A stretch of DNA of 15,375 nucleotides, taken from positions 1-15,375 of the forward strand of contig CAUJFU010000114.1 in assembly GCA_963169055.1 (NCBI GenBank), given 5' to 3'. Of the stretch, positions 1 to 7,373 are shown piece by piece; within the stretch, counting starts at the first letter, position 1, and each line of letters begins with the position of its first letter. The notes beneath the pieces were generated by a model, which saw only the letters and a program-made list of their open reading frames with translations, ran no database searches and was not told the origin of the DNA. The stretch is from Myxococcota bacterium. Lineage in GTDB: Bacteria > Myxococcota_C > UBA6777. Both the position numbers and the translations under genes were made by a program.

Positions 1-135
1 GGGAGGCTGGTTTCAGCGGTGGGTTCGGGCTTGGGTTCGATGCTGGTTTCAACCGCAGGTTCGGGCTTGGGTTCGATGCTGGTTTCGACCGTAGGTTCGG
101 ACTTTGGCTCGATGGTGGTTTCAACCGCAGGTTCG
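1..135. repeat. 36-bp tandem repeat encoding an EP-rich 12-residue unit
   Basis: Three full 36-bp units lie at 22-57, 58-93 and 94-129, with partial units on both sides (1-21 and 130-135). Each begins GGTTCGG on the + strand and encodes, on the minus strand, a 12-residue unit like EPKPEPAVETSI. The left two units are almost identical at the DNA level and the third has diverged, which suggests recent unit duplication. The array continues beyond the window edge. Confidence 0.85.
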
Positions 136-269
136 GAGAGCGACTCTTGCGAGGCTTCGATGCGGGCTTCTTGGGCGGATTCTTGGGGGGGGGAAGGGCT
201 GCAATACAGAAAAGGAAAGCAGAGAGCGAAAAACAAGACAAAAAGAAAGGGTTGGATCTTGCGGTGCAT
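1..269 (-). CDS. EP-rich repeat putative lipoprotein (partial, N-terminus only)
   Basis: I do not recognise a family. Reading leftward from the ATG at 267-269, the protein begins MHRKIQPFLFVLFFALCFPF and continues with LYC SPSPPQE, a typical export signal: short basic start, long hydrophobic core, then Cys near residue 23 followed by Ser/Pro/Gln. The Cys could be lipidated, although Phe-Leu-Tyr-Cys is a poor lipobox. After about 20 residues rich in Glu, Ala and Ser comes a 12-residue repeat of the form ETSIEPKPEPAV, at least three copies, which runs off the window edge with no stop. Such acidic proline-rich stretches usually act as extended spacers between the membrane anchor and a distal domain, which here lies outside the window. 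A GAGG about 8 nt upstream is a usable ribosome site. It lies 158 bp downstream of fumC on the same strand with no clear terminator between, so read-through is possible. Export is fairly sure, lipidation uncertain, function unknown. Confidence 0.6.
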   Translation of the reverse strand, partial: MHRKIQPFLFVLFFALCFPFLYCSPSPPQESAQEARIEASQESLSEPAVETTIEPKSEPTVETSIEPKPEPAVETSIEPKPEPTAETSL

Positions 270-427
270 TGGGGGGCCTCGTGGTTGTTTGGACAAGCAA
301 CGTACACCGCGCAGAAAAGGCCGATGATGGGATGCAACCGTTGGTGTGATGCGCTGCATCGTGCGGGTGTGCGCCGCTTTGTCGGTAGGTTCGGGGATAT
401 CGCCTTTGGATGGGTCTGTTTGGGGAG

Positions 428-1819
428 TTATTCTTGGATGCCGCCTTTGGTGAGGGCGAGAGGATCGAGGAGGCGGTCGAGGTCGTGGCTGGTGAGGTTG
501 GTCATCTCAAGGGCGACTTCTTTGATGGAGCGGCCTTGGGCGTAGGCGGCTTTGGCGATCTTGGCTCCTTGTTCGTAGCCGATCACGGCGTTGAGGGCGG
601 TGACAAGGATGGGATTGCGGGAGAGTTGGCTTTTGAGGTTGGCTTCGTTGACGGTAAAGCCAGAGATGGCTTGATCGGCAAGGACGCGGGAGGTATTGGC
701 CAAGAGTTCGATGCTTTGGAGGAGATTGTGGGCGGCGACGGGGAGCATGACGTTGAGTTGGAAGTTGCCGGATTGTCCTGCGATAGCGATGGCTGCGTCG
801 TTTCCGATGACTTGGGCGCACACCATCATGGCGGCTTCGGGGATGACGGGGTTGATCTTTCCGGGCATGATGCTTGAGCCGGGTTGAAGGGAAGGCAGGA
901 TGATCTCGGCAAGGCCCGTGAGAGGGCCGCTATTCATCCAGCGCAGATCGTTGGATATCTTCATGATGCTGACGGCGAGGGTGCGAAGTTGTCCGCTCAG
1001 TTCGACCGCAGCGTCTTGGGTGCTGAGGCTTTCAAAGAAGTTGGGGCTTGGAACAAAGGCAACTCCCGTATGTTCGGCCAGTTTGTCTGCGAAGCGTTTG
1101 CTAAATTCGGGGTGTGCGTTGATGCCCGTCCCTACGGCGGTTCCACCTTGGGCGAGTTCAAAGACGCGGGGCAAGGTGGAGGACAGGCGTGCGATGCCAT
1201 GACGGATCTGTGAGGCCCATCCGCCGAGTTCTTGTGCGAGGGTGACGGGCATCGCATCCATCAGGTGGGTGCGGCCTGTTTTGACGACTCCCGTCAAGGA
1301 TGCAGCTTTGTCTTCGAGGGATTGGAGTAGATAGTGCAGGGCGGGTAAGAGTTTTTCGGTGGTTTCGAGGGCTGCACTGACGTGGATGGAGGTGGGGATC
1401 ACGTCGTTGCTGCTTTGCCCCATATTCACATGGTCGTTGGGGTGGACTTTTTGGCCGCTTTTGCGGCTGGCGAGGTGGGCGATCACCTCGTTGGCGTTCA
1501 TATTGCTGCTGGTGCCGGAGCCTGTTTGAAAGACATCGATCGGGAAGTGTTCGTCGTATTGGCCGTCTGCGACTTCGGTGGCGGCTTCGACGATGGCAGC
1601 GGCGAGATCAGAGGAGAGCAAGCCAAGGTCGAGATTGACGCGAGCCGCAGTGGCTTTGATCAGGCCGAGGGCGCGGATCATGGCGCGGGGGATGCGCAAG
1701 CCGCTGATCGGGAAGTTGTCTACGGCGCGTTGCGTTTGAGCGCCATAGAGGGCGTGGGCAGGGACTTTTAGTTCGCCCATGCTGTCGCGTTCGATACGAA
1801 AGGCAGAGAGATCGGTCAT
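428..1819 (-). CDS. fumC: Class II fumarate hydratase (fumarase C)
   Basis: Fumarase interconverts fumarate and L-malate in the TCA cycle; the class II enzyme is an iron-free, heat-stable cytoplasmic homotetramer. The 463 residues match the usual length (about 465). Superfamily landmarks are present in order: TGSGTSSNMNANEV at 99-112, HPNDHVNMGQSSND at 126-139, GRTHLMDA at 182-189 with the active-site His185, and the signature loop GSSIMPGKINP at 314-324 carrying the catalytic serine. The signature plus the SSNMNANEV and HPNDHVNMGQSSND blocks point to fumarase rather than aspartase or argininosuccinate lyase; aspartase is the closest alternative. The ATG at 1817-1819 is preceded by AAGGAG with 7 nt spacing (1827-1832), which fixes the start. 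The gene lies 74 bp downstream of the MYXO-CTERM peptidase gene on the same strand, without other TCA genes nearby. No truncation or missing residue seen. Confidence 0.97.
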   Translation of the reverse strand: MTDLSAFRIERDSMGELKVPAHALYGAQTQRAVDNFPISGLRIPRAMIRALGLIKATAARVNLDLGLLSSDLAAAIVEAATEVADGQYDEHFPIDVFQTGSGTSSNMNANEVIAHLASRKSGQKVHPNDHVNMGQSSNDVIPTSIHVSAALETTEKLLPALHYLLQSLEDKAASLTGVVKTGRTHLMDAMPVTLAQELGGWASQIRHGIARLSSTLPRVFELAQGGTAVGTGINAHPEFSKRFADKLAEHTGVAFVPSPNFFESLSTQDAAVELSGQLRTLAVSIMKISNDLRWMNSGPLTGLAEIILPSLQPGSSIMPGKINPVIPEAAMMVCAQVIGNDAAIAIAGQSGNFQLNVMLPVAAHNLLQSIELLANTSRVLADQAISGFTVNEANLKSQLSRNPILVTALNAVIGYEQGAKIAKAAYAQGRSIKEVALEMTNLTSHDLDRLLDPLALTKGGIQE

Positions 1820-1893
1820 GTGCGCACTCCTTCGCAGTATAGGGCCACTTCGTTGAGAAAGAAGGGCTGAGGGTGGAACTTCGGCCTCTCTTC

Positions 1894-4113
1894 CTAAGCG
1901 AGCGTGGGACTTGCGTCAAGCCCCCTTTTTTTTCGCCGACGCAACCAGAGCAAAAGCAAGAGGCCGAGTCCTCCAAGCGGAGGCATCGAAGGAGATGTGT
2001 GCGAACAAGCGCATCCCGATCCCACAGGGCGCAACTCGTGTGCGGGTACGCAAAAGCCTTGGTCACAAGCTTGACCGTTGGTGCAATCGCTGTCGGTTTT
2101 GCAGGTTTGTTCGCCGCTATCTAGTTTCAAGACGCCATCGCGAGGCCAACAGGCTTTTCCGTCTTTGCACTCCATCTCGCCCGTACATTCGAGGGCGCTG
2201 CTGCATGGCTTCGAGCAACGTGAAGTGCCTTCTAAAGTCAGACAAAGGTTGCTTTCGCAGTCGGACATATCTTTGCAGCTTTCTCCCAAAGCCAACTTCT
2301 TTTCTTCGGAGATCGGTTCAAGGCAAAGTCGCCCTTCGACGCAAGCGCTTTCTTCGGGTGGACTGGCGTCTTCTGGAGAGGACGATTCATTCGATGGTTC
2401 GGGGAGCTTTTCGATGGGGGGCGTTTCTTCGGTGCCTGCTTGGCAAAGCATCTGTCCCTTAAAACACACCAAACGCCCCTTGCCAGCGCCTCCACCGAGA
2501 TCACACTCTTCGCCACCGAGAGGGCCGTCGTCGATCTGGCCGTTGCAATCGTTGTCTTTGCCATCGCAGATCTCGACAACTGCCTCGATGCCTGTACACG
2601 TTCCCCATTTTCCGCCCTCACAAGCCTGAGTGCCTTCTTTGCAGGTGCCGACATTCTTTCCGCAAGGTCGGGAGGTTCCGCTTTGGCATTGGCAGCCTTC
2701 GTCGATCTGGCCGTTGCAATCGTTGTCTTTGCCGTCGCAGATCTCGGTTTGTGGTTTGGGGGCGGTGCAGCCTTCCCACTTTCCAGCGCGGCAGGTCTCT
2801 TTGCCGCTTCCACAAGCAGTCTTACAATCACGCGAGATATCTTCGTCGATCTTGCCATCGCAATCGTTGTCTTTGTTGTCGCAGATCTCGGTGCTTGGGG
2901 TGCAACAGGCGCACTTCATGTCCTTGCAAGTACAGCCTTGGTTTTTGCAATCTGTTTGGAGCTTGGCGGTGCATCCATCGCCGTTGCACGAACCCCCCGA
3001 ACACTTGTGATCGACGCATCCGCAGCCTTTTTGCTTGCACTCGGTTTCTTCTTTGAGAGTGCAGCCCGAACCTGCGCAAAATCCGCCCGAACACTTGTGA
3101 TCGGCGCAATTGCACCCGAATCCTCCGCAGTCTTTTTCTTCTTTGGCGGTACAGCCCGAGCCTGCACAAGCGCCCCCTGCGCATTTGTGATCGACACACC
3201 CACAACCAAACTTTGCACAATCGCCGGTCTCTTGGGATGTACAACCGTTGCCCGGGCAAAAGCCGCCAGCACAATTTCCGCTCACGCACTGGCATCCGAA
3301 GTTTGCGCAATTTTGATTTTGGGTGGCAGAGCAGATCTCGGTGGCTCCGCCTGTCCAAAAGCTGGTCTTTTTGTTGGCCCCATCCCAGCCAAAGCTAAAG
3401 TGGACGTGATCGGTGTGTGGGTTGGAACCTGTGTAAGCAGACCACGTGTCGGGGCTGCGATAAGAACGCCAGATCTGTTTGTTCCAGACCATGTACATGA
3501 TGCCCAAACGACGGGCCATGGCGTGTTTGTTGCCTTGGGCGTCGGTGGCAAGCAACCATTGGATCAAAGAATCCGCGACGTGCTTTTGTGTAAAGGCTGA
3601 AACGCCCCAATCAAAGGCCCGTCCCTCCTTGTGTTCGCTGGTTCCACCGACGTTGCAAGCGCGGACAATCCCGTAGCTTGCGGTACATGGATACGTCGCC
3701 AAGAGTAGATCTTTGAAGGCCGTCACACCGCTTTTGGCGCTTGGGTCACAGGTGCTTTGTCCGACGTAGGAAGTGTATCCCTCTACGCCACGCGAAAAAC
3801 CTCCCATCGACGGAGGTTTCATGCCTGATCCACAGGTTTGGGCTGCGACGTGAACGCCCAAGGGGCCTTCCGAGAAATGCTCGGAACCTTGGGGGGAACG
3901 ATACAGCGGCGCACCGCAACGTTCGGGATCGTGGTGTTCTTGTTCTTGGTGTTCGTGTGCATCTTCTTCTTCGCGGTTGATGCTACAAGACACCAAGGAA
4001 AACAAGGCGAATAAGCCCAACACCCGCAACCATCTCCCAGCAGGAGGGTTCCAAAAATGGCGCGGTTGATCGGTCAAACAGGAGCGACGGGGTTTGGAAG
4101 ATGGTGTGAGCAT
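1894..4113 (-). CDS. Cys-rich LAS-type metallopeptidase lipoprotein with MYXO-CTERM tail
   Basis: A 739-residue multidomain exported protein. Order of parts: a long basic n-region and hydrophobic core ending in a good lipobox (Leu-Val-Ser-Cys43); an acidic His-rich patch (DAHEHQEQEHHDPERC, 51-66); a peptidase domain at about 120-245 with SEHKEGRAFDWG (His161, Asp168) and NPHTDHVHFSF (His233, Asp235, His236, His238), the zinc-ligand pattern of LAS (M15-like) peptidases and closest in style to the ARB_07466-type C-terminal domain; Cys-rich repeats of exactly 30 residues (Cys261, 291, 321, 351, 381); three MopE-like repeats EICDxKDNDCxGxIDE (409-424, 457-472, 514-529); a Pro/Ser/Glu linker (560-588); more Cys pairs; and a MYXO-CTERM tail (GSGCACS at 698-704, hydrophobic core, RRRKKR ending at 730). 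It probably cleaves peptidoglycan peptides or another envelope peptide; the substrate is inferred. A GTG at 4150-4152 would add 13 residues but has no ribosome site; the ATG at 4111-4113 is preferred, though its site (AAAGAAAG) is weak too. Confidence 0.88.
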   Translation of the reverse strand: MLTPSSKPRRSCLTDQPRHFWNPPAGRWLRVLGLFALFSLVSCSINREEEDAHEHQEQEHHDPERCGAPLYRSPQGSEHFSEGPLGVHVAAQTCGSGMKPPSMGGFSRGVEGYTSYVGQSTCDPSAKSGVTAFKDLLLATYPCTASYGIVRACNVGGTSEHKEGRAFDWGVSAFTQKHVADSLIQWLLATDAQGNKHAMARRLGIMYMVWNKQIWRSYRSPDTWSAYTGSNPHTDHVHFSFGWDGANKKTSFWTGGATEICSATQNQNCANFGCQCVSGNCAGGFCPGNGCTSQETGDCAKFGCGCVDHKCAGGACAGSGCTAKEEKDCGGFGCNCADHKCSGGFCAGSGCTLKEETECKQKGCGCVDHKCSGGSCNGDGCTAKLQTDCKNQGCTCKDMKCACCTPSTEICDNKDNDCDGKIDEDISRDCKTACGSGKETCRAGKWEGCTAPKPQTEICDGKDNDCNGQIDEGCQCQSGTSRPCGKNVGTCKEGTQACEGGKWGTCTGIEAVVEICDGKDNDCNGQIDDGPLGGEECDLGGGAGKGRLVCFKGQMLCQAGTEETPPIEKLPEPSNESSSPEDASPPEESACVEGRLCLEPISEEKKLALGESCKDMSDCESNLCLTLEGTSRCSKPCSSALECTGEMECKDGKACWPRDGVLKLDSGEQTCKTDSDCTNGQACDQGFCVPAHELRPVGSGCACSHTSPSMPPLGGLGLLLLLWLRRRKKRGLDASPTLA
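1924..2022 (-). other. MYXO-CTERM sorting tail (coding segment)
   Basis: This segment encodes residues 698-730 of the peptidase: GSGCACS, a Ser/Thr/Pro spacer, a Leu-rich membrane segment and then RRRKKR, close to the C-terminus. This tripartite tail with an invariant Cys is the known MYXO-CTERM signal, proposed to be processed by a membrane protease (myxosortase) and to lead to surface anchoring. About nine residues follow the basic cluster, slightly longer than the shortest tails. Confidence 0.85.
2527..2892 (-). repeat. Three MopE-like EICDGKDNDCDG repeats
   Basis: Three copies of a 16-17 residue motif of the form EICDGKDNDCNGQIDE lie at about 2842-2892, 2698-2745 and 2527-2574 on the minus strand. 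The last two are nearly identical over about 44 bp of DNA. The Asp/Asn-rich loop with paired Cys is the MopE/notch-like calcium-loop type common in secreted proteins of Myxococcota and relatives; calcium binding here is inferred from the family. Confidence 0.85.
2905..3333 (-). repeat. 90-bp tandem repeats encoding a 30-residue Cys-rich module
   Basis: Within the MYXO-CTERM peptidase gene, five consecutive modules start at Cys261, 291, 321, 351 and 381, exactly 30 residues (90 bp) apart; the last is modified at its end. The pattern is C-x7-C-x4-C-x-C-x4-C-x4-C-x4-C, with conserved GCxC, VDHKC and AGSGC elements. The regular spacing and even Cys content suggest small disulfide-bonded beads forming a rigid stalk between the peptidase and the distal repeats. 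Confidence 0.85.
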
Positions 4114-4236
4114 GATGTTGGCTTTCTTTTGGAGGCGAAGAGGTTCACACACAAACGAAGCCCATCATAGTACAAAGGGCGCTGATCTTTCTAGCTTTTT
4201 GTTCCAGAGTTTCCAAAAGGGCAGGCGATCGAGCTT

Positions 4237-5976
4237 TCAGGCTGGGGCGTAGCGCTTGGCTTTTTCAAAGCAATCCTCGGCTTCTGCGTGTTTTCCTGCT
4301 TTGGTGAGGACGTTGCCAAGGTCGCGAAGCGCGGTCGGATCATTCGGAAATTTTTCAAGATAACGGCGCAGACAATCTTCTGCTTTCTCGTATTGATGAA
4401 GCCGAAGATTAGAGGCAGCGCAGTGTTGATAGGCGGCTTTTTCTTCGGGGGAGCGTTGGAGGATCTCTTCGTAGGCTGCGATGGCTTGTGGGTAATCTTC
4501 GAGTGCAAAAAAGCAAGCAGCTTTGCCGTACAAGGCTCGGATCTCACGAGAAAAAATCTCGTCGCGGCGTTGTTGGTAGAATGTGGAAGAGCTTGTGCTT
4601 TTGGCTTCTCTTTGGGCGAGATCGGCTTCGTAGATGCGGTGTTTTGGGAAGACAGCTTCGTAGTACAACAAAGCCTCTTGGTAGGTTGCGCGTTGGTAGA
4701 GTTTGTTTCCTGCAAGATTGCAAGAAAAACTATTGTAGTAAGGGATGTGTTCGATATCCAAGAGATAAGCTGTTTTGGCTTCGATGTTCCGGCCTAAAGC
4801 GGAGAGCGCCATGCCACGGTATAGCTGGAGTTCGTTATAGTGGGGTTTTTCCGCAGCGGCTCGATCAAAAGAGGCGATGGCTTCGGCGTAGTCTTCGGCA
4901 TCAAAGTGAAGTTTTCCGAGGGCGTAGTGGGCGTGAAAGTGGCGGGCGTCGTAGCGGATACAAGTTTGGAGGGCTTCAAGAGCAGAGGAAGTCTGTTTTT
5001 GGTAAAGGGCGATTTGCGCTTTTTGATAGAAGACTTCGGGGTTTTGAGAATCAAACAAAAGGGATTGATCGAGTGCGAATTCGGCTTTTTGTTGATAGGT
5101 TTGATCGCCTTGCACAAAAAAGCGCACAAAAACAGACGCATCCCTTCCCCATTCGTGGGACAGCGCGTTGCGAAGCAGGGCATACTCGGGTGTTTGGCGA
5201 AGCAAGGTCTCAAGGAAGAGCAATTGTTCTTCGCTGTCGTAGCCGACGGACGGATGGCGTCGAAAAAAGAATTGTTGATCGAGGATCCAACATTCATCGA
5301 AGAAGTCTTCGCTTGAGGTGGACATGAAGAAGTGAGCGTCTAGGACAAATGGAGCGATCTCGCGGATGGTCTGATGCAGCAGGCCATAAAAGCAATAGGT
5401 GCGATCTGCGTTGCTTTCGAGGGTGATGCGCGAACCTTCGACGAGAAAGCCAAGCCGATCCATTTGAGGGCGAACCCATCGATCCACGCCTTCGGGAAGA
5501 GCGTAATAAAAACGGTCGATGGCATCGAGATCGTCGTTTTTCCATTGAAGCTCGACTTCGGAAGGGCCATAGGATGGGGCGATTTGAAGAAAGGAGACGA
5601 CGTTCCATTTGCGGCTGAGAGCGTTTTGCTTTAAGTCGTCCCATACTTGCGCGAATGCTTCGTCCGAAAGGGAACCTTTCAGTAAGGGATTTTCTGAAAG
5701 TTGCGCGCTTTTCGATGGATTCATATCGTAGCAGATCGAAAGGTGATATGCGAAAGCTTCTTGGTTTCCCAACTGGGCGTAAAGGCGGGCTAGTTCGTGA
5801 TGCAGTGTTGTGTCGTAGGGGGCATGACAAAGAAGTGCCTCAAGAGAAGGCAGGGCATCGCTTGGAGTGGCACCGATGGTGCGTGCTTTGGCAAGGGCTT
5901 GTTCAAGGCGCTCCGCCAGATCCCCCGAAGAAAGAAACCGCGAACGATGAGCTGCAAAGATCGCAGGAAAAGACAT
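4237..5976 (-). CDS. TPR-repeat protein, function unknown
   Basis: A 579-residue protein with tetratricopeptide repeats, which form helical scaffolds for protein binding. The clearest repeats are in the C-terminal half: about 313-346, 347-380, 381-414, then 480-513 (LYGKAACFFALEDYPQAIAA), 514-547 and 548-579 (LGNVLTKAGKHAEAEDCF). A weaker one lies near 43-86. The middle (about 105-290) is rich in aromatic residues and shows no motif I recognise; it may be a separate domain. No signal peptide or membrane segment is seen, so a cytoplasmic location is likely. The reading frame stays open upstream to 6132, but those 52 extra codons fall within a dispersed repeat element; the ATG at 5974-5976, with AGAGGA 6 nt upstream, is the convincing start. 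The gene follows the thioesterase on the same strand across a 189-bp gap filled by the repeat. Partner and process unknown. Confidence 0.85.
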   Translation of the reverse strand: MSFPAIFAAHRSRFLSSGDLAERLEQALAKARTIGATPSDALPSLEALLCHAPYDTTLHHELARLYAQLGNQEAFAYHLSICYDMNPSKSAQLSENPLLKGSLSDEAFAQVWDDLKQNALSRKWNVVSFLQIAPSYGPSEVELQWKNDDLDAIDRFYYALPEGVDRWVRPQMDRLGFLVEGSRITLESNADRTYCFYGLLHQTIREIAPFVLDAHFFMSTSSEDFFDECWILDQQFFFRRHPSVGYDSEEQLLFLETLLRQTPEYALLRNALSHEWGRDASVFVRFFVQGDQTYQQKAEFALDQSLLFDSQNPEVFYQKAQIALYQKQTSSALEALQTCIRYDARHFHAHYALGKLHFDAEDYAEAIASFDRAAAEKPHYNELQLYRGMALSALGRNIEAKTAYLLDIEHIPYYNSFSCNLAGNKLYQRATYQEALLYYEAVFPKHRIYEADLAQREAKSTSSSTFYQQRRDEIFSREIRALYGKAACFFALEDYPQAIAAYEEILQRSPEEKAAYQHCAASNLRLHQYEKAEDCLRRYLEKFPNDPTALRDLGNVLTKAGKHAEAEDCFEKAKRYAPA

Positions 5977-5982
5977 CTTTTT

Positions 5983-5988
5983 TCCTCT
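5983..5988 (-). promoter_or_regulatory. Ribosome binding site of the TPR gene
   Basis: AGAGGA on the minus strand, 6 nt before the ATG at 5974-5976. It supports this start over an upstream ATG at 6132 that lies inside a repeat element. Confidence 0.7.
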
Positions 5989-5992
5989 TCTC

Positions 5993-6161
5993 ATAGGACT
6001 TACGCCGTTGGGTTTGTTTGGTGGGGTTCCACCCCACGCCCCGCAAGGGACTGTCGCCCCTTGACCCCGCATCGGCGAAGAGATCACGTCTTTCCAGACG
6101 GACGACTCCGTCGCTTCAAGCGGCGCGAACACGGCTTTTTTTCGCTAACCGCGTAACTCCT
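5993..6161 (+). mobile_element. MITE-like element, copy A
   Basis: One of four related 167-169 bp elements. The left end reads ATAGGACTTACGCCGTT and the right end AACCGCGTAACTCCT; these are imperfect inverted repeats of about 15 bp. Inside are a 17-nt hairpin GTGGGGT-TCC-ACCCCAC (6021-6037), a second hairpin CAAGGG...CCCTTG (6044-6063), and a T7 run near the right end. The flanks CTTCTC (5987-5992) and CTTCTT (6162-6167) match at 5 of 6 positions, a possible target duplication. It fills the gap between the thioesterase stop and the TPR gene start. It carries no transposase, so it would have to be moved in trans. Confidence 0.85.
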
Positions 6162-6165
6162 CTTC

Positions 6166-6960
6166 TTAATCAAACAGGATAACAAGCTGTTCTGTCCATC
6201 CAACAAGGTTTCCCTGCGGGTCATGCAAACGCCCAACGGCTGTATGAAAACCTCCTTCTCCTGCGACCGTTTCATAGGAAAAAGCAAACCACCCGTCGAA
6301 ATCTGTTGGGATAGCAAGGAGATGGGCTGTCCATGTGACAGTGCTGGCCATGATGGGGCGATTCACGATGGACAAGCTCGGACAAGGCCAAGCATCGAGC
6401 AGTCCAAGCAAGGCTTCGGCATCACCCGCAGCTTTGCGATAGCGACAATAGCCCGAAAAATGGGCTTCTTGAGCACTTGAAAACGGGGGGGATCCTTGCG
6501 CCCAACGCATCGCAAAGTGTTGTGTAAATTCAGGAAAGATCTCAGGCAGATAAGGCAGGTCGTCCAATTGTTCTGGGGGCGGTTCGGTGATGGGACTCCA
6601 ACGCGGCGAAGGAAGTACGGGTTTGGAAGTCTCACGCGGCTTGGCAAAGATCAGGCTTGCGGTGGCTGTGGTCTGGCCGTTTTGAGAGAGTTGTGCTTGC
6701 ACAAAGGTGGTATTTTTTCCTTCGCGCAGGATGGTGATCTGGCCTTGTGCTTCGCCCGGGACGGTGGGGTGGGTCAGTTGGATGTTCATGGTGCGTAAGA
6801 CACGATCTGTATCGACGTGTCGATAGCCGAGCGCAGCAAGGGCCGCAGCCGTCAACCCACCAAAAATCGAGCGCCCTTGCATCCATCCTTCTGGCACCAC
6901 AAAACGCCATCCTTCAGGGGTTTGGTGCCATTGCTCGCGTAGATGCGCATCGAGTTTCAC
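6166..6960 (-). CDS. Acyl-CoA thioesterase family protein (TesB-like double hotdog)
   Basis: The 264-residue length and layout fit the double-hotdog acyl-CoA thioesterases (TesB / 4HBT_3 type), which hydrolyse fatty acyl-CoA to free acid and CoA in the cytoplasm. The N-terminal hotdog carries GRSIFGGLTAAALAAL (29-44) and the strand pattern RTMNIQLTHPTVPGEAQ (56-72). The C-terminal hotdog has LGLLDAWPCP (185-194, with Asp189), MASTVTWTAHLLA (204-216) and WTEQ (255-258). Asp189, Thr207 and Gln258 fall where the Asp-Thr-Gln catalytic triad of TesB is expected; this is by motif position, not by alignment. The start is GTG at 6958-6960, with AAGGA 7 nt upstream. The TPR gene follows on the same strand. 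The natural substrate cannot be read from sequence; an acyl-ACP or other hotdog hydrolase role is the alternative. Confidence 0.83.
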   Translation of the reverse strand: MKLDAHLREQWHQTPEGWRFVVPEGWMQGRSIFGGLTAAALAALGYRHVDTDRVLRTMNIQLTHPTVPGEAQGQITILREGKNTTFVQAQLSQNGQTTATASLIFAKPRETSKPVLPSPRWSPITEPPPEQLDDLPYLPEIFPEFTQHFAMRWAQGSPPFSSAQEAHFSGYCRYRKAAGDAEALLGLLDAWPCPSLSIVNRPIMASTVTWTAHLLAIPTDFDGWFAFSYETVAGEGGFHTAVGRLHDPQGNLVGWTEQLVILFD

Positions 6961-7373
6961 GAGAGGTTCCTTTCTTGCGCTTCTTGCGCAATGTGATCAG
7001 GTTTCTCTGTAAGGATAGGACTTACGCAGTTGAACAGTATTGTGGGGCGCGGCCCCACGCCCCCCAAGGGAGCACGGCACCCGAGACCCCCAGAGGGGCG
7101 AAGAGAGCACAGGCTTTTCAACACAACGACTCTGTCGCTTGAAGTGCCGAGAACACGGGGGGTTTTGTCCACAAGGCGCTCCTGTCTCCATCAAAGCTCC
7201 GAGAGCTTGGTGCTTTGCGCTCACAGCGTCAAGAGGGCTTGCGTCGAAGGGTCGGTTTGGTTTGAAGGGGTGCGCGAGCGTTGTTTTTTCTTGCCATTGT
7301 TTTGGGGCCGCTTAGCTTTGTGGCTTGCAGGATGGGTACCTTTTCTTGATTTTGTGAACGGAGAAAAGATAAA
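6961..7373. other. Divergent intergenic region between thioesterase and SecA-like genes
   Basis: This 413-bp gap must hold the promoters of both outward-reading genes. Its middle (7015-7183) is MITE-like copy B. In the remaining 190 bp before the SecA-like start I see no convincing -35/-10 pair, hairpin or small gene; a GGAG at 7360-7363 is the ribosome site of the SecA-like gene. Confidence 0.6.
7015..7183 (+). mobile_element. MITE-like element, copy B (right end decayed)
   Basis: The left end ATAGGACTTACGCAGTTG is the best-preserved terminal repeat in the window. The 17-nt hairpin GTGGGGC-GCG-GCCCCAC is intact (7042-7058), and the segment GACTCTGTCGCTTGAAGTG (7130-7148) matches the other copies. 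The second hairpin is largely lost and the right end is reduced to AAGGCGCTCCT. Overall length is still the same as copies A and C. No target duplication is visible, in keeping with an older insertion. Confidence 0.8.

Noticed and set aside
410-877. Rightward open frame opposite fumC
   Set aside because: It lies wholly antisense to a well-conserved enzyme and shows only the acidic/glycine bias of a shadow frame.
1836-1841. TATACT as a -10 box for fumC
   Set aside because: Transcription would start about 10 nt before the ATG, inside the ribosome site, and no -35 box is evident.
2440-3600. Long rightward open frame (386 codons) opposite the peptidase gene
   Set aside because: It is the mirror of the Cys-rich repeats; its Ala/Val/Ile-rich product has no family features, while the opposite strand encodes clear domains.
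4488-5327. Rightward open frame opposite the TPR gene
   Set aside because: The Arg/Gly-rich product has no motif, and the leftward TPR frame explains the DNA.
5977-6132. 52-codon N-terminal extension of the TPR gene
   Set aside because: It is coded by repeat copy A, and the ATG at 5976 has its own AGAGGA ribosome site.
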